From Hysterium pulicare CBS 123377 (Eukaryota > Ascomycota > Dothideomycetes > Hysteriales > Hysteriaceae), in assembly GCA_000467715.1 (NCBI GenBank), contig AJFK01000485.1:62001-126000 (forward strand): DNA of 64,000 nt, read 5' to 3'. Under the pieces are notes generated by a model that was given only the letters and a program-made list of their open reading frames with translations, had not been told where the DNA came from and searched no databases. The position numbers were made by a program, and so were the translations under genes. The first letter of the stretch is position 1; each line of letters starts with the position of its first letter. This document shows positions 32,512-42,910 of the stretch, in pieces.

Positions 32512-33888
32512 ATGTCGCTCCCACCAACCTACTCCAATGAAATCTCCTCCCTCAATCGTGAGATCCTGAAAGCCCAGCCCTCCGACGTCCTCCAGTTCTG
32601 CGCGAACTTCTTTCTCCGTCGCCTCGAATCACAGCGTGCCGAGTTCTTACTCTCGCAGCAGCATTCCTCGCAGAAAGGCGGTGGCATGGCCGAAAGCACC
32701 TTTCCCGGCAACAATCCGTTCGGAACCTCACCATCGGGCGGGCTCTCCACGAGTGGAATGCATCGACTTGAAGAAGAGGAAGAGAACGACACCATTGCCT
32801 CTCCAACCGCCTCATCCTTCCCTAGATCCACAATGGACAAGAATAAAAACAGCTCCGAGTCTTCCTTCGGCAACTTCGGCGGCTTTCAAGCATCCACCAA
32901 TGCGAAACAGTCGCAACCGCCATCTTCCCTAGGCCCTATGGACCCTCAGAGCTTTCCCAGTAATTATAATATGAACAGGCGAACCTCAGTCTCGGCCGAA
33001 TCCCTCAACCCTGCCTCCTCCATCAATGACAACTGGTCCCCTCCATATCACCAAAAGACGGCAGAACAACAGAATCGCCTGAAGACCGCTGTATCAGGCA
33101 ATTTCCTCTTTTCACACCTCGATGACGAGCAATCATCACAGGTGTTGGGTGCATTGCAGGAAAAACCTATACCCACAAAGGGAATCAAAGTCATCATACA
33201 GGGCGACGTCGGTGATTACTTCTACGTCGTCGAAAATGGAGCCTTTGATATCTATGTCAACAAATCCGGTAAACTAGAAGGCGGCCCAGACGGCCTTGGC
33301 AGCAAAGTCGGCGCGGTTGGCCCTGGTGGCTCTTTCGGCGAGCTTGCGCTCATGTACAACGCTCCCCGAGCTGCTACGGTCGTGTCCACGGAGCAATCAA
33401 CTTTATGGGCGCTAGATCGTGTCACTTTCCGCCGCATTCTTATGGACAGTGCTTTCCAGAGACGTCGCATGTACGAGGGCTTCCTCGAAGAGGTACCTCT
33501 GCTTTCCTCATTGACACCATACGAACGCTCAAAGATTGCCGATGCTCTCGAGACAAAAAAGTATCCTGCGGGAACTACGATCATCAAAGAGGGCGATGTT
33601 GGAGAGTCCTTCTACATACTTGAGAGCGGAGAGGCAGAGGTGTACAAGCGGGGCACGGACAAGGCTGTCCACCGATATAAAAAGGGCGACTATTTCGGAG
33701 AGCTAGCTCTTCTTAATGATGCGCCACGAGCTGCTTCCGTTGTTAGCACGGCCGAGGTGAAAGTCGCTACTCTTGGCAAAAACGGTTTCCAACGCCTGTT
33801 AGGACCTGTTGAAGGCATCATGAGACGAAATGATCCAAGTAAACTTGGAATGGACGATGGAGTGGATCCCCTGGCTAAGGGAAGATAG
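32512..33888 (+). CDS. pkaR: cAMP-dependent protein kinase regulatory subunit
   Basis: Holds PKA catalytic subunits inactive until cAMP binds; central to nutrient sensing, growth and development. Single exon, 458 residues. Order: dimerisation/docking helices (SSLNREILKAQPSDVLQFCA, residues 12-31), a Ser/Asn-rich linker, inhibitor site RRTSV at 156-160, then two cyclic-nucleotide domains. Phosphate-binding cassettes are complete: FGELALMYNAPRAATV (275-290) and FGELALLNDAPRAASV (395-410), each with the Glu and Arg that contact cAMP. The Ser in the inhibitor site makes it a substrate-type (RII-like) inhibitor as in yeast Bcy1, so PKA can phosphorylate it. Start supported by the conserved docking region right after it. 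Confidence 0.97.
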   Translation: MSLPPTYSNEISSLNREILKAQPSDVLQFCANFFLRRLESQRAEFLLSQQHSSQKGGGMAESTFPGNNPFGTSPSGGLSTSGMHRLEEEEENDTIASPTASSFPRSTMDKNKNSSESSFGNFGGFQASTNAKQSQPPSSLGPMDPQSFPSNYNMNRRTSVSAESLNPASSINDNWSPPYHQKTAEQQNRLKTAVSGNFLFSHLDDEQSSQVLGALQEKPIPTKGIKVIIQGDVGDYFYVVENGAFDIYVNKSGKLEGGPDGLGSKVGAVGPGGSFGELALMYNAPRAATVVSTEQSTLWALDRVTFRRILMDSAFQRRRMYEGFLEEVPLLSSLTPYERSKIADALETKKYPAGTTIIKEGDVGESFYILESGEAEVYKRGTDKAVHRYKKGDYFGELALLNDAPRAASVVSTAEVKVATLGKNGFQRLLGPVEGIMRRNDPSKLGMDDGVDPLAKGR

Positions 33889-36601
33889 ACGATCAGGTGC
33901 CTGGTATATGTTGGATACGATGATTGCTAATCAACGAGGGAGAAATCAGTGGCTGTATGGTTTGCTTAAGCAACTTGGCCCCACTGCAAGGTGATGGGAA
34001 AGGTTTAAACAGGATGGGTGTTTATTTATCTCAATCATGGTCGAGTTGGAGGAAACCATTTTCCTCTGCCCTCTGCTTCTGGTCTATTCTTCCTCTCTCT
34101 ATGCCCTGGCGTTACATGTATTCCTACCCCTTCCTACTGTCACTAAGGTGTCTTTGTCAGGACAAGGCGAAGATGATTTCTCTGACAAGGATGAATAGTT
34201 AGGTCAGGGCCATTATACCTCAATCATATCGATACTTTTCTGTAAATGCTGTATTTGGATGTTCGCGTGATTACAAATGCTATGACGTAATGCAAGGAAT
34301 CGGGGGCTTCAATGCCTTGCCTGCTACAAAGTGCATTCGTCGGTCAAGCAAATAGAATTGGAGAGGTGTGATTCAAATGCTTGGGTTATTCTAACTCTTT
34401 TCTTCTCCAAATACATTTTTGTCTACTCGTCCGCTTTTCTCTTCCGGCTTCCCTCAGCAGCGATTCCAAGGCTAAGAATGGAGGCGACATCCAGCAAAGA
34501 TATCTGAGTGTTCGACTACAGGATAGCATCATTCAATGCAGAACACCAAGATACACTCAAAAATAGATAGCGGATAAGCCAGCTGACATAACATGTTCAG
34601 AGGTGACTGAAGTCCATCGTTCGGTTCCGATAACAAGCTGACCTCAGCACACTCGAAATCGCGCTTTGGACCATCTCAGATAGCCTCCTGTTACACGGGG
34701 CCCTTCATCTAACACGAAAGCCTTTCTCGGGTCGCGTGAGGATGCAGCAAAAGTAGAACACAGGATATGATAGACCTGTGCTGGCATTCCAGTCCAACGA
34801 GCAACTCACGAATTCAAGTCTGGTAGAAGATACGAGGACAACGACCGTACGACCGCACAACGGTGTAACATTCCTTGGGTTCGGAGTTCGCATTTTTGCG
34901 CCTTCAACAAAAGAAGGGCCATGCGTACGACAATTTTGATGTCTGGTGAGGGCCAGATACTCCGCTAGAATCAGATTCCTACGGCGTTCGCGGACAGCAA
35001 GAAGAGTCGTCACGAATTTGTGCACAGCCCACTCCTCAAACGGATTCTACACTTAGAGTGCAACTCGGGGTTATGATCATATCCGTCGAAAGTTTAAGCT
35101 GTGCAGGTTCCGGAAAAGCCGATAGCAATACTGTTTAATCCCAGTCTTTCGATGATTGTCGAAACCTCGAACTTCTCTCAAATCTTTCGATCATCTAGGA
35201 GGTGTGTTCGTGAGAGAACAGCGCAGCAAGTGGGGCTCTCAATCATGCCTAAAGTGACGGGACGACTTTTGTTCCGATGGTAAACGAAACGACTTTGAAT
35301 CCGATGATAGATGGGGCAGGTTTTGATCCGAAGATCTGGAGCACAGTATTTACATATCTCGAATATGCCCTCCTCCACTTGATTTCACATTCAATAAATC
35401 TTCGACGTTCAACATGGCTTCCCATTAGCAGATGCAAGATCTTGCTTAGCCGGTTCAGTAAGCCGCAACAAACTCTCCTGGTTGACTTCGGGTCCCCTTC
35501 TCGAAAGCCAGCTGGTTCGTATCATGTTATTTCGGAACATACTCGGAAAGGTTGCTTTGATAGCAATTCCGGACCTTGCCTCTGTACCCTCAGCCTTAAT
35601 CATACGTCCTGGGCGGATGACGTTGCAAAACGTGGCCCTCATTTCGTGGGAGTGCACCCCACAGAGCGCGGCTGGGAACTCTTCCAAGCAATGCAAAAAC
35701 GCTCCAATAATGCTCTCGCGCTATGCAGGGGCCAAACCGCGCTAGACCGTTATGGGACAATGGGCTCTGACACGGGCATGTGCACATCAACTCCGAGTAG
35801 AGGCTTTGCAAGTCTACAGCTGAAAATCCCATCCTTCTTCATGGTGCACTGGCTTGCTACCTCCAATCATGCCATTTGAATGGACATGCCGGGGTATGAT
35901 AGTGGTAAGTTTGGATTAATCATGAAGACTGTGCTAACCTGACAAGAAAGCCTCGCCCCCAGTTTCACCACCACTCTGCTTTCTAGGAATATGGCTCTAA
36001 GGCGACAAATACAATCAGATGCATGGACTTGCACCCTTCCATTGTTCTCGAAATAGCCAGAACGAGCACAATTTCCTTACCATGTACTTGGTCCTCGGTA
36101 ATCTGCCCACGCTAGCTGAACTGCATCTTGGGAAAATTGATTCGTCAAAAGAAATACGTCAGTCGTGAAGACCAGAGATATAAGTTGCTTATCGCTTTGT
36201 CAAAGTAAATCCCTGAAACGACTGCTAACGGCACGGCCGAAGATGCGTCATCATGCTTCCTCCGAAAAAAAGAGACTCTGTTCTATTCTAGACTCCCTCA
36301 AACCGTACTCGTGGTCACTTTCTGTAGTTACAGCCGGACAAGGATCTTTCAGGGTGCAATACATGGGTTGTCTTGTGTCCCTGTCAGCGAAAGAGTAAAC
36401 GAGGCCACACCGTGGCGGTGACGATGGGTGCAGGAAAAGCGCCCAACTTTTCTGATATCTCCACTTATTGTCTTACGTGATGTATATGCAGCGAAACGTA
36501 CAAATAACCTTTGCTCTGTTTCATGTTATGGCTCCATTTGGTAGATTCCCGCTCTACACCTTCTTTTTCTCTTTGAACAACTGCTCCGCCCTCAACTCAT
36601 C
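33889..36601. other. gene-free stretch, 2.7 kb
   Basis: The longest clearly gene-free block beside the 45-50 kb region. It starts with the PKA-R 3' UTR. A 200-codon plus-strand frame at 35277..35879 and a 106-codon minus frame at 34705..35025 have mixed composition and no domain. No terminal repeats, transposase or reverse-transcriptase motif seen. Confidence 0.5.
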
Positions 36602-38493
36602 ATGTCCTCACAGAGGGAGCCAACAGTACGAAAGAAAAGACTTGGAAGAAAGCGGCTTCCTCCCCTTGCGCCAGGACCCCGACTTCAATTCGTCATTGCA
36701 AGTCATCCAGATGACTTCAAGGCAGACGACACGATGAGAAATATCCGATCCCACGTTATGTATAAGCATCGAGCACCAGAAAGGAGTCCAGAGCCTTCAC
36801 CAGAGGGGACTATGTCGAGGGAAAGATACGAACGACCAACTAGTGTACCGTTCTTGCCCCCAGATCCGGCTCACATAGCAGATGACGCTCTCATGGGCGC
36901 GAATCCGATGAGTCAGTGGGACGTAGATGAAGATTCGGATCTCTGGATCTCAAAACCGATGTCTCAACCCTCCTTTTCCAGGGCACAATCTACCTCGGGA
37001 TCACTCTACGGTGCATCATCACCCGCACTAAGCCAAGAGTCTACGGGTTATTTCTCAGACTTCAGTGGAAGTGGGGTATCGTATGATGTGCCTATTCAAA
37101 GGATGGAGACGCCTCTCAAGACTCTATACAATAATACCATAAGAGGGATTCACAATGGTCAGGGCTTTTTTGACAACAAGATACATGTAGTGTTATTGAA
37201 AGCTAATAGTATCGAAAGGTTACAGTCCGTTCCAGCCTGATAGCGCGGACTCATCGTGGTTGGAGATCATTTGCAGCTCGCACATGTCCTTTCTCAGCCA
37301 CTTAAGTGTAGTATGCGTTTATCAAGACGTTTCGAATGGCGTCCTCAATGACAGCGCCCTCACTGTATATGCTAAGACGAGGGCCCTCCGGATGATCAAA
37401 GACAGGCTTCAAGATCTCAGTACTCCACCTGACGACTTCACAATTCTGAGCATCTTGCATTTACTTGTGAGCGAAATTGGCGGGGATAACGGAAACGTAT
37501 TCGGTGTTCACCAAGACGGCCTGGTGCGCATAGTTCATGAAAGAGGAGGGTTTCATAAGCTTGGTCTGGAGGGGCTTACCGCTTCCATCATGACGATGTA
37601 AGCTCGCACTTCGGACTTACCACCAGTCATTCTCTCAAGTTTGACTAATCCCATACAGCATCATTCTAAGCTTTTCAATTCTCCGAGGGACCATTGCGCC
37701 AGACATGTTCCACCAATTTACCCCCTTCCGACGAAGCCATGTGGCTCCGAAGAGACCGCCTCCGCAATCGCCGATATACAGTCTGAGACTACACACCGGC
37801 GCGGTGGACAGCACACCGTGCATGGCTGTGAAAAGTCGCCTTTGCTCGAATCTCACATTTCCACTCTTAGTCGAGATGCAAGCTCTAACAAACGAGACGG
37901 TTTTATGCTGGAACAACAGTCAGACACCGTTAACGGCGACTAGAGCGGCAGCGATTGCCTCCTCCGAAGCTCGGATGCAGCAGATTTACACGCACCTGTT
38001 GTTGCAATCTTCGTCTGTTGAAGCAGGCTTGGAAGCAACACCGGATTGGATCTACGAATGCTGCCGCCTGGCCGGCCTCATTTACTGCCGCTCAATTGTC
38101 CATGGCCTGCCGCTATCTGAATCAGCCAACGTCCTATACGCCCAATCCCGCGCTTCAGAACCATATCTCCATCCGCAATCTCCGAGCCCAACAACCTTGC
38201 TCTCCGCTCTCCACAGTGCGTTAGAGAAAACCAATACGGCAAATTGTTGGGATGACATGCATGGTGTCTTTCTTTGGGTCTGTCTTATTGGAGGTGCCGC
38301 TGCCTGGGATATTGACCGGCGTCCTCCGTCACAAAGCCAGGTTTCAAGAGCTTGGACGAGAAAGTGTTTTGCGCTTCATGCAGTGAAGGCTTCACTCATT
38401 ATTGGATTTGAGTATCCAAGCGCGGTCGTGGAGGCGCAGAGGACGATGCTTCAGGTTCAAGGTTTGATCGCTAGAAAACGGTCTAGACTTTGA
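36602..38493 (+). CDS. tachykinin-type fungal transcription-factor-like protein
   Basis: Member of the large fungal family with a short conserved N-terminal motif and a fungal transcription-factor-like (DUF3468-type) C-terminal region but no Zn2Cys6 cluster. Exons 36602..37157, 37219..37597, 37659..38493; phases agree, 589 residues. The N-terminal signature is LQFVIASHPDDFKADDTMRN and IRSHVMYKHR, typical of these proteins. The middle is Ser/Pro-rich and acidic (QWDVDEDSDLW). The C-terminal half is helical (DDFTILSILHLLVSEIGGDN, DWIYECCRLAGLIYCRSI, WDDMHGVFLWVCLIGGAAAW) and ends in basic RKRSRL. The family is assumed nuclear and regulatory; targets unknown. Confidence 0.85.
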
Positions 38494-39743
38494 CGGCATC
38501 TGTTACAGACAAGCTGCAAATCATCATTTAGAGGCATTAGATGTGGAACCTAAACTGGTGGTTCCTTCCAATGATTTACAAGTATCAGAATCAACGAGGC
38601 AGGACGGTTCAAGCGTTCCACAGCCACACCGAACTGGGTATCCTCTTCCCGAGAAGTCATCATATGGGCGATCAACAAGCGGCGAGGATGAGAGCGTTTA
38701 CGCCTTCTATGCCACTTCATGGCAATTCCGGCCGCTATCACCCCTAACGGCATTTCAACAAGCATATGAGCGAAAGCTAAGACTTTTTCGAATCACTATA
38801 GTCACGTAGCTCTGGCAGGCAAACATGCCGAACTCCAGCATCAACAAGGTTCAGATAAGCTTTGAGTAAGCTTTTAGGTATCGCTGGGATCTTTACCACA
38901 CAGGAATGACACTCCCTTCATCTTTTGTCATGCATATGTGATGAATCGTTGTGCCACCGGACCGGATGCATCATCATAACTCAGATCGAGATCGATATGA
39001 GCCCTCAGGTGCGCGTGGACTTCCTTCATTTAACCTCTCATCTTCAGCTTCACGTTCGCCAGTCGCTCAAGCGCGTGTAAGATTTAAAGCGATATATCAG
39101 CTGCCTTACGCAAACATACATATACTCTAACCATGAGTCACCAAGGGTGCGAGAAATGCACAATGTACTTACTCAGCCCTACTAGTCGTGTAAGACCGTT
39201 CCTGCATTCCTCACTTGCATAAGATTAGGGCTAGCGTTTCTGAGGAAGCTTGACACCACTTCCCCGGTTTGCTTCCTCACATCGCGAACACCGAGCGCCA
39301 GAATTGATGCTTGGAAAAAGGATGCACTATGAATACTCAGATTTTGAATGTTGGTTTCGATGCTTTACGCCAGCTTTCAGTTTCGGATGGACTTTCCTTA
39401 GAGTGATGTCGTTCATGGCTGCAGGTCGGGGGAAAGTCGGCGGGAGTATCTCGGATGTATAGTCAGGATGAATCAACTTTGCGAATTCACGGAAGCCACT
39501 CATTGAGAATGCTTCGCTCCGGTACAAAAGCCATCCTCTCCAGTTCTGCTTGGAACTGCGTGGTTTCCTAGAAGCATTTCATCCACAACTCCACTGTCAA
39601 TGGATGAGAATCGAACTCATCCAGACAGATTTATCGTTCCATAGCGAGTGATATCAACTTTGGATGACACCCGTTTCTTTATGCATGCCTTTTATGAAAC
39701 TGCTCAAACGCACATACCGAAACTTCATAGTATACCTCAATTC
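38494..39743. other. intergenic region, 1.25 kb, between convergent genes
   Basis: An 88-codon plus frame (38543..38809) is the longest; no domain. A short hairpin resembling a tRNA T-arm at 39602..39621 was considered and rejected. Nothing else recognised. Confidence 0.5.
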
Positions 39744-40796
39744 TCACGAAAACACATATTGCTGTGCATAGCTCACCCTGTTAGTCTCATACAGAGCCAG
39801 AAAGTTCGAACCATCCAAATCCACAACACTCGTCCAATCAGCAGGAACCCCATGGACCGTCGTTTTACTGCCCCAGGTTGCACCACCATCCGAACTCACA
39901 ACAAATTTCATAGAGCCCGTAGGCCACGTCCCACCATCCTCATCTGTCCCAAAACTAGCAATGAGTCTGCTTCCCACGCGCGTGATTCCAGGTGCGCCGG
40001 CATTCTTCCCTGCCCCAGGCGAATAGACCAAACTCCGATCTCCCCACGTCTTTCCATCATCTGTCGACTTGACGCTATGAATAGTGAAGAGCTGCGAATT
40101 CACCGTATCTTTAGACTCAAAGACGGCGATCATGGTAGGGCTGGAAGCTGCAACGCGAGTAACGCCAACCATGCCATCTCTCGCCTGGACATCCGCGCCC
40201 GAAATAGTTTGTCGAGCCGACCAAGTAGCTCCGCCATCCGTTGAGCGCTGCAAAATACTATCCTGATCATTCCCTGCGTTCTCGTGAGAGTAAAATATCA
40301 TGAGGCTTCCATCCAGCGCATCCATGAGAAAGGGTTCCCAATCTCCTTCGACTGGGTCGGAATCCGTCGTCACAGTACTAAGATACTTCCATGTCGCACC
40401 CCCATCATCACTATAGGTAACGGTAATCCTGAAGAAAACGTAACCAGTAGGCGAGTTACCTCGGTCATGGTTCCTGAATGCGCAAAGGACGCGGCCTGAG
40501 GAGAGTTGATGGACGTAGGGATTGTCGATGTCTGTAGTTGCGGTGGGACCTTGGGCGATAGTGCCGAGGGAGGTCCAGGTTGCGCCGGAGTCCGTGGATT
40601 TCACGGTTGTGAGGATGGAGTTGTTGTTTGCGAAGGCGGTGAAGACGCCTAGGAGGGAACCGTTGGAGAGGATGGTTGCGCGAGGGTAGGTTCCGCTGCC
40701 CATACGGGCGGCTGTGCCTGAGCGCGTGGGCGCCTGGGCATTAGTCAAGGCAGAAAAGAGGGTAATCCCGGAGGAAAAGAGGCCGAGAAGCCGCAT
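39744..40796 (-). CDS. secreted Asp-box (BNR) beta-propeller glycoside hydrolase
   Basis: Single exon, 350 residues. A signal peptide is clear: Met-Arg then LLGLFSSGITLFSALTNAQA, cleavage near residue 22. Five Asp boxes (S-x-D-x-G-x-T-W) at residues 67-74, 129-136, 185-192, 244-251 and 301-308 (for example STDGGATW) mark a six-bladed sialidase-type propeller. PRATILSNGSLL and WEPFLMDALDGSL are typical strand/active-site surroundings in the fungal sialidase-like and GH93 (exo-arabinanase) enzymes. Secreted action on glycan or arabinan is therefore likely; the substrate cannot be decided from sequence. A TATA-like box lies about 90 bases upstream, unlike most genes here, suggesting inducible expression. 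Confidence 0.88.
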   Translation of the reverse strand: MRLLGLFSSGITLFSALTNAQAPTRSGTAARMGSGTYPRATILSNGSLLGVFTAFANNNSILTTVKSTDSGATWTSLGTIAQGPTATTDIDNPYVHQLSSGRVLCAFRNHDRGNSPTGYVFFRITVTYSDDGGATWKYLSTVTTDSDPVEGDWEPFLMDALDGSLMIFYSHENAGNDQDSILQRSTDGGATWSARQTISGADVQARDGMVGVTRVAASSPTMIAVFESKDTVNSQLFTIHSVKSTDDGKTWGDRSLVYSPGAGKNAGAPGITRVGSRLIASFGTDEDGGTWPTGSMKFVVSSDGGATWGSKTTVHGVPADWTSVVDLDGSNFLALYETNRVSYAQQYVFS

Positions 40797-41653
40797 AGTG
40801 GCTTATTCAGTGGGGAACTAGAAAGGCGATAGAGGTGATGCGAATTGAGAGGGCGAAATAGACAAATGCAAGCTTCAGAGCCTTATATCCTCACAAAATG
40901 AGCATAGCCATACTACACGAGGCGTAGTAAGAGCTAAACCAAAGAGACCCATGTTGCGAACTTAGAGGGTACATTTTATGGAGAGAAAAGGAGACGAAGG
41001 ATCATCAACCTTGGCTGATCACCCTGCAATGTGGGGTTGAAACATTCAGGTAGGGGCTAGTTTCCTAAATTAGATGTTTGTTTCATCCTGGAAATCTGCA
41101 CACGAGTATTGTCGTGGGCAACAGCTGTAACAGCTGTAACAACCAAGTCCGCTCATCTAGGAGGAAGGCGCAGCATATAACGGAGCACCAAAGTGACGTC
41201 ATAATCTGACTCAAGGCTTCGGGTGATGCGCAGTAAGTCCTCCTTTTCTTCGCGGACATCAGAGGAGGTAGTCCGCCGCCCACTGCTCCATACCCGAGCA
41301 TTTCCAACAGATCGTAAGTAAGCAAGGAACCAGCGAAGATCTGCACGATGCGCACATGGGGCACATCGCGCCTTCACATGCAGCACATGCGCTTTCTTAA
41401 TCCTTCCTTATCGATAAAGCTTGACTCCTGTTGGCGTTGCGCTTTGGCGTCATCAACACCAACTTCCCCACTCCTTCTCTTGAACCATTGCGCGTCCAGC
41501 TACCACCTATAGTTCCTCCTACGCTGTCAATGCAATTCTCCTAATCAACTCACTCGTTTTATTCTACGTCGAAATTCCTATTACTTGGAAAACTCTTCCG
41601 TTCGGAACTTTATCGCCTTGCCACGATTGCTTGCTTTGAACCAAGAGAGATAA
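40797..41653. other. divergent promoter region, 0.86 kb
   Basis: Between the hydrolase gene (-) and the small Cys-rich protein gene (+). The last 200 bases are CT-rich. No further element recognised apart from the TATA-like box. Confidence 0.5.
40881..40889 (-). promoter_or_regulatory. TATA-like box of the secreted hydrolase gene
   Basis: On the minus strand the sequence GATATAAGG lies about 85-93 bases before the start codon at 40796, a normal spacing for a fungal TATA gene with a short leader. Seen directly; function inferred. Confidence 0.5.
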
Positions 41654-42028
41654 ATGGACTGCCTTCCCGTCCCCATCATCTGCTTCCAATGCGGAACGTA
41701 AGCTCCTATCTTACTTCCATCTTCTCTCCTATTCTGTATCCCCTTATTCCTTCTCCGAACTGACAAAGCATATATGAAGTGACCAAAACCCTTGTCACTG
41801 CAAAGTAGTCGGTCCAACGATCGGGTTCTGTGCCACGGTCATCCTGGCCGTTGTCTGCTGGCCGGCAGCCTTACTGTGCGGCTGCTGTGCTACTGATGCC
41901 GGAAAAAGGTTTGTAGTTTCCGGTGTTAAGGACGGAAAAGAGCTTGGTGATGAAGTACTGACGTGCACAGTTTCCTCGGAGCGCCGGTCGACATGGGAAA
42001 TTCGATCAGTAACGCCATACCTTTTTGA
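41654..42028 (+). CDS. 76-residue Cys-rich membrane protein
   Basis: Three phase-consistent exons: 41654..41697, 41780..41908, 41971..42028. The protein opens MDCLPVPIICFQCGTDQNP, a CxxC unit, then CHCKVVGPTIGF and a single hydrophobic segment ATVILAVVCWPAALLCGCC, followed by a polar end LGAPVDMGNSISNAIPF. The paired cysteines around one membrane segment with a CWPAALLCGCC motif resemble small fungal membrane proteins of the LITAF/BRI3-like kind, where a membrane-embedded zinc site is formed; this assignment is by motif only. Too short for ordinary gene finding. Introns of 82 and 62 nt have good donors (GTAAGC, GTTTGT). Confidence 0.7.
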
Positions 42029-42910
42029 TAGAACCAGGCGCTTTAATGATTGAACGGCAACCACCCTCGATTGATAGCAATCGATTCGGTAATAAATGAT
42101 GAAGTATGGGAAAAGGATACATAAATCAAGACTTGGATTTGGACGTCACTTGGGGTAGAACTGGCGTTTTGGCAGCCTTTAACATCTGACCTTTGGCGGT
42201 TTGCGACTCTTGGGTTTGTATCATTGATTTCTTGCCCCCTTAATGTGAACACCTACAAAAAATGGGAGAACTAACCTCCAGAGAATCATCACGTGCGGTT
42301 CTCTTTTCATTCCAGCAAAAATGCCACGCTTCAACCAAGCCGAAGCCTATGTAACAATATGCCACAAAAAATGCCATGAAGGTATTGAAGATGCAGTAAT
42401 GATGCCTTTGAATTACCAGTTAGCATTTCTCAAATTAACATTTCAACCTTCACTACTCTGGTGTCAGACCACCTCATTTGCCTTCCCCCCTCCTTTCACC
42501 ACTTCACCAAAACCTCCTACGCGTCTTTCTCGCGACGAACCTTCTTTCACCACACGTCCACATGCTCTCAATACCTGTTGCCTGGCACACGCTCTCTCTT
42601 GGCATGGCAAGAAATTAGGTCTGCCCACACACTTCGTTCCACTCCATCTCGCTGTGGTCGAAATCTTCCTTTCTTTTCACATCCATCTCGACAGCGTCGT
42701 CTGCTTGTCAATCAATCAGCAGACAATTTCCTAAGGCGTCTTTCGAGGCTTCTTCCTTCTTTCATTCTCTTTTCCGGCGAGACGAACTCGAAGTTTTTTC
42801 GTCAAGTACCTAGCCTCGCGCGACGTCAACGTCAGCTCTCGCTCGACTTCACACTAGTACACGATAATCGTAACTCATATATGCCAACAGCCTAATCCTT
42901 TTCGCACACA
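42029..42910. other. intergenic region, 0.88 kb
   Basis: Holds the 3' UTR of the small membrane-protein gene and a long CT-rich leader (42440-42880) of the next gene. Overlapping frames of 137-144 codons in the CT-rich part are compositional. No other feature. Confidence 0.5.

Noticed and set aside
35277-35879. 200-codon plus-strand frame
   Set aside because: No domain, no splice partners, average composition; likely chance.
38543-38809. 88-codon plus-strand frame after the tachykinin-type gene
   Set aside because: No domain and no plausible splice connection; could be a chance frame in the 3' region.
39595-39625. GATGAG TTCGATT CTCATC hairpin on the minus strand resembling a tRNA T-arm/B box
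   Set aside because: No matching acceptor stem, A box or anticodon arm at tRNA spacing upstream; treated as chance hairpin.
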